NCBI GenBank assembly: GCA_007120555.1
Contig: SKNL01000256.1
Coordinates: 1-7,197, forward strand
From: Balneolales bacterium
GTDB taxonomy: Bacteria > Bacteroidota > Rhodothermia > Balneolales > Natronogracilivirgulaceae
Length of the DNA: 7,197 bases
Direction of reading: 5' to 3'
Under the pieces are notes generated by a model, which was given only the letters and a program-made list of their open reading frames with translations, did not search any database and was not told where the DNA came from. The position numbers were made by a program, and so were the translations under genes. This document shows positions 5,976-7,197 of the stretch, piece after piece; within the stretch, counting starts at the first letter, position 1; each line of letters starts with the position of its first letter.

Positions 5976-7004
5976 ATGAGTAAAATCAACATAGACCAGG
6001 TAGCGAGATATGCGTTCGTCTCCAGATCGGTCGTATCGCGGGTGCTGAACAACCATCCGCATGTCAGTGATGTGGCCCGGGAACGTGTGATGAACGTGGT
6101 CAGGAAGTACAATTATCAGCGCAACTCCGCCGCCCGGAGCCTGGCCGCAAAAAACATGCGTGAAATCGGGATCCTGTCCACCCGCAATGCAAACGATGTG
6201 ATGAGCAACGGTTTTTCCACCCTGCTCTATCTGGGCGTGTTCGAAGAGTGTCTGGCGCAGCGGTATTCGGTCCGGCAGATGTTCATATCCACTGACATGA
6301 AGGAGGAGTTTCAGAAATTCATCCTCAACGAACACACACTGGACGGGGTGATCCTGTTCGCCGAGGAGGTCACCGATCTGCTGGCCGCCAAACTCATGAC
6401 CCGTGAGATCCCGGCGGTACTCATCGGGCACGCTCCCGGATTATCCGGTATCAGTTCTGTAGACGTGGATAATTTTTCCGGCAGCTGCAGCGCCGTGAGT
6501 CATCTGGTCAGGCTTGGTCACCGCAACATCGGCGCCATGGTGGGCAGCCAGCTCCTGCAGGAGTCGCAGGACCGGTTGGCTGGGTACAGAAAAGCCCTGG
6601 TGGATGCGGGTATTGCGGTGAACGAAGACGTGATCGCCATCGGCGATTACACCCAGAGAAGCGGATACGACCAGATGATGTCCAGGCTCAGGCGCCATCC
6701 GGAAGTAACCGCCTGGTTCTGTGCCAGTGATACCATGGCCATGGGTGCGCTGGCGGCGCTGCACAAAAGCGGACGGCGGGTGCCCGGTGATATTTCCATT
6801 GTTGGATTTGATGACTTGTCCTTTGCCAGGTACACCATCCCGCCGCTTACCACCATCCGCCAACCCATCTATCAGAAGGGAAGGTGTGCCGCACGGATGA
6901 TCATCGATAGGATCAGCGGCAAAAAGACTGAAGTTGAACACAGAAACCTGAAACCTGATCTGGTTATCCGTGAAAGCTGCGGCCGCCATGCCGGGGTGCT
7001 GTGA
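5976..7004 (+). CDS. LacI-family transcriptional regulator (likely local chitin/GlcNAc repressor)
   Basis: The full-length 342-residue product has an N-terminal helix-turn-helix (about 4-26, INIDQVARYAFVSRSVVSRV) and a hinge helix (about 50-58, NSAARSLAA) with the conserved Leu56 that inserts at the central step of the operator. A periplasmic-binding-protein-like effector domain follows at about 63-335. Ligand-site positions usual for sugar-responsive members are present: R200 in QDRLAGY, D252 in ASDTMA, and D279-D280 in GFDD. In the recognition helix, Val19 replaces the Thr usual in LacI relatives, which may alter base contacts. The gene begins 37 nt after the GH18 stop with no clear Shine-Dalgarno sequence and no intervening terminator, so co-transcription is likely. 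The near-perfect LacI-type dyad at 4610-4629 makes autoregulation and control of both glycosidase units the simplest reading. The effector is not known; GlcNAc or a chitooligosaccharide is inferred from neighbours. Confidence 0.95.
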   Translation: MSKINIDQVARYAFVSRSVVSRVLNNHPHVSDVARERVMNVVRKYNYQRNSAARSLAAKNMREIGILSTRNANDVMSNGFSTLLYLGVFEECLAQRYSVRQMFISTDMKEEFQKFILNEHTLDGVILFAEEVTDLLAAKLMTREIPAVLIGHAPGLSGISSVDVDNFSGSCSAVSHLVRLGHRNIGAMVGSQLLQESQDRLAGYRKALVDAGIAVNEDVIAIGDYTQRSGYDQMMSRLRRHPEVTAWFCASDTMAMGALAALHKSGRRVPGDISIVGFDDLSFARYTIPPLTTIRQPIYQKGRCAARMIIDRISGKKTEVEHRNLKPDLVIRESCGRHAGVL

Positions 7005-7075
7005 TTGACCTGTCCACATCCAACCCCGTAACGGCCGCGTCCATCAGGATGCATTTTACAATCAAAGAGACCCAT

Positions 7076-7197
7076 ATGACCCATACAAGCAAAAAATTAT
7101 TGCCAGTGACATCAGTAATCCTGCTGATGCTGACAGTGCTGGCAGGCTGCCAGCCTCAACAGGAACCGGTCCGGTCCGAAACCGACCGGAAAGTGGA
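7076..7197 (+). CDS. N-terminus of a lipoprotein, cut by the right window edge
   Basis: An ATG at 7076 opens a frame that continues off the window (40 full codons visible). Residues 1-25 form a lipoprotein signal peptide: positive n-region HTSKK, hydrophobic VILLMLTVL (14-22) and lipobox LAGC with Cys25. A polar linker QPQQEPVRSETDRK follows. An in-frame ATG at 7049 would add nine residues; 7076 is preferred because it leaves a signal peptide of normal length. The gap after the LacI-family gene is 71 nt with no T-tailed hairpin, so it may belong to the same transcript. The product could be a binding protein, another glycosidase or a surface glycan protein; too little is visible to say. Confidence 0.75.
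   Translation, partial: MTHTSKKLLPVTSVILLMLTVLAGCQPQQEPVRSETDRKV

Noticed and set aside
4874..6112. A 412-codon open frame on the minus strand across GH18 and the start of the LacI gene
   Set aside because: It runs antisense to two certain genes, crosses their boundary and shows no domain. Shadow frame.

Overview
The window reads as a chitin / N-acetylglucosamine utilisation locus from a bacterium that is probably in the Bacteroidota-Balneolota-Rhodothermota group. Grounds for that placement are the secreted beta-propeller-like fragment at the left edge, several lipoproteins and signal-peptide proteins, the stand-alone carboxypeptidase-regulatory-like domain, the GH20 C-terminal region and the weak Shine-Dalgarno use. 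The coding DNA is GC-rich (about 60% in a sample from the GH20 gene). The placement is an inference from protein style; no rRNA or tRNA is present to anchor it.

Layout, left to right. (1) 1-573 (+) is the C-terminal part of a secreted Bacteroidota-type protein cut by the window edge. (2) 574-1334 is an AT-richer block holding one small secreted protein with a CarboxypepD_reg-like fold (778-1113, -). It ends at a good intrinsic terminator (671-700, -) and is preceded by a cluster of inverted repeats (1153-1248). (3) 1335-4501 (-) is a two-gene unit: a GH20 beta-N-acetylhexosaminidase (2282-4501) followed by a lipoprotein with a TIM-barrel-like pattern and no family I recognise (1335-2240). (4) 4502-4711 is a divergent regulatory region with a near-perfect 20-bp LacI-family operator at 4610-4629 and a second CCGG-centred palindrome at 4534-4543. 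(5) 4712-7004 (+) holds a GH18 chitinase (4712-5938) and, 37 nt later, a LacI-family regulator (5976-7004). (6) 7076 to the edge (+) is the N-terminus of another lipoprotein.

Working model (inference): the GH18 enzyme cuts chitin or chitooligosaccharides, and the exported GH20 trims GlcNAc from the ends. The unassigned lipoprotein acts on or binds a related glycan at the cell surface. The LacI-family protein represses both divergent transcripts from the operator(s) between them and is released by a sugar from the pathway. The most interesting parts are the unclassified TIM-barrel-like lipoprotein coupled to GH20, and the self-contained operator/regulator arrangement. I saw no CRISPR array, insertion sequence, integrase, RNA gene or defence system.
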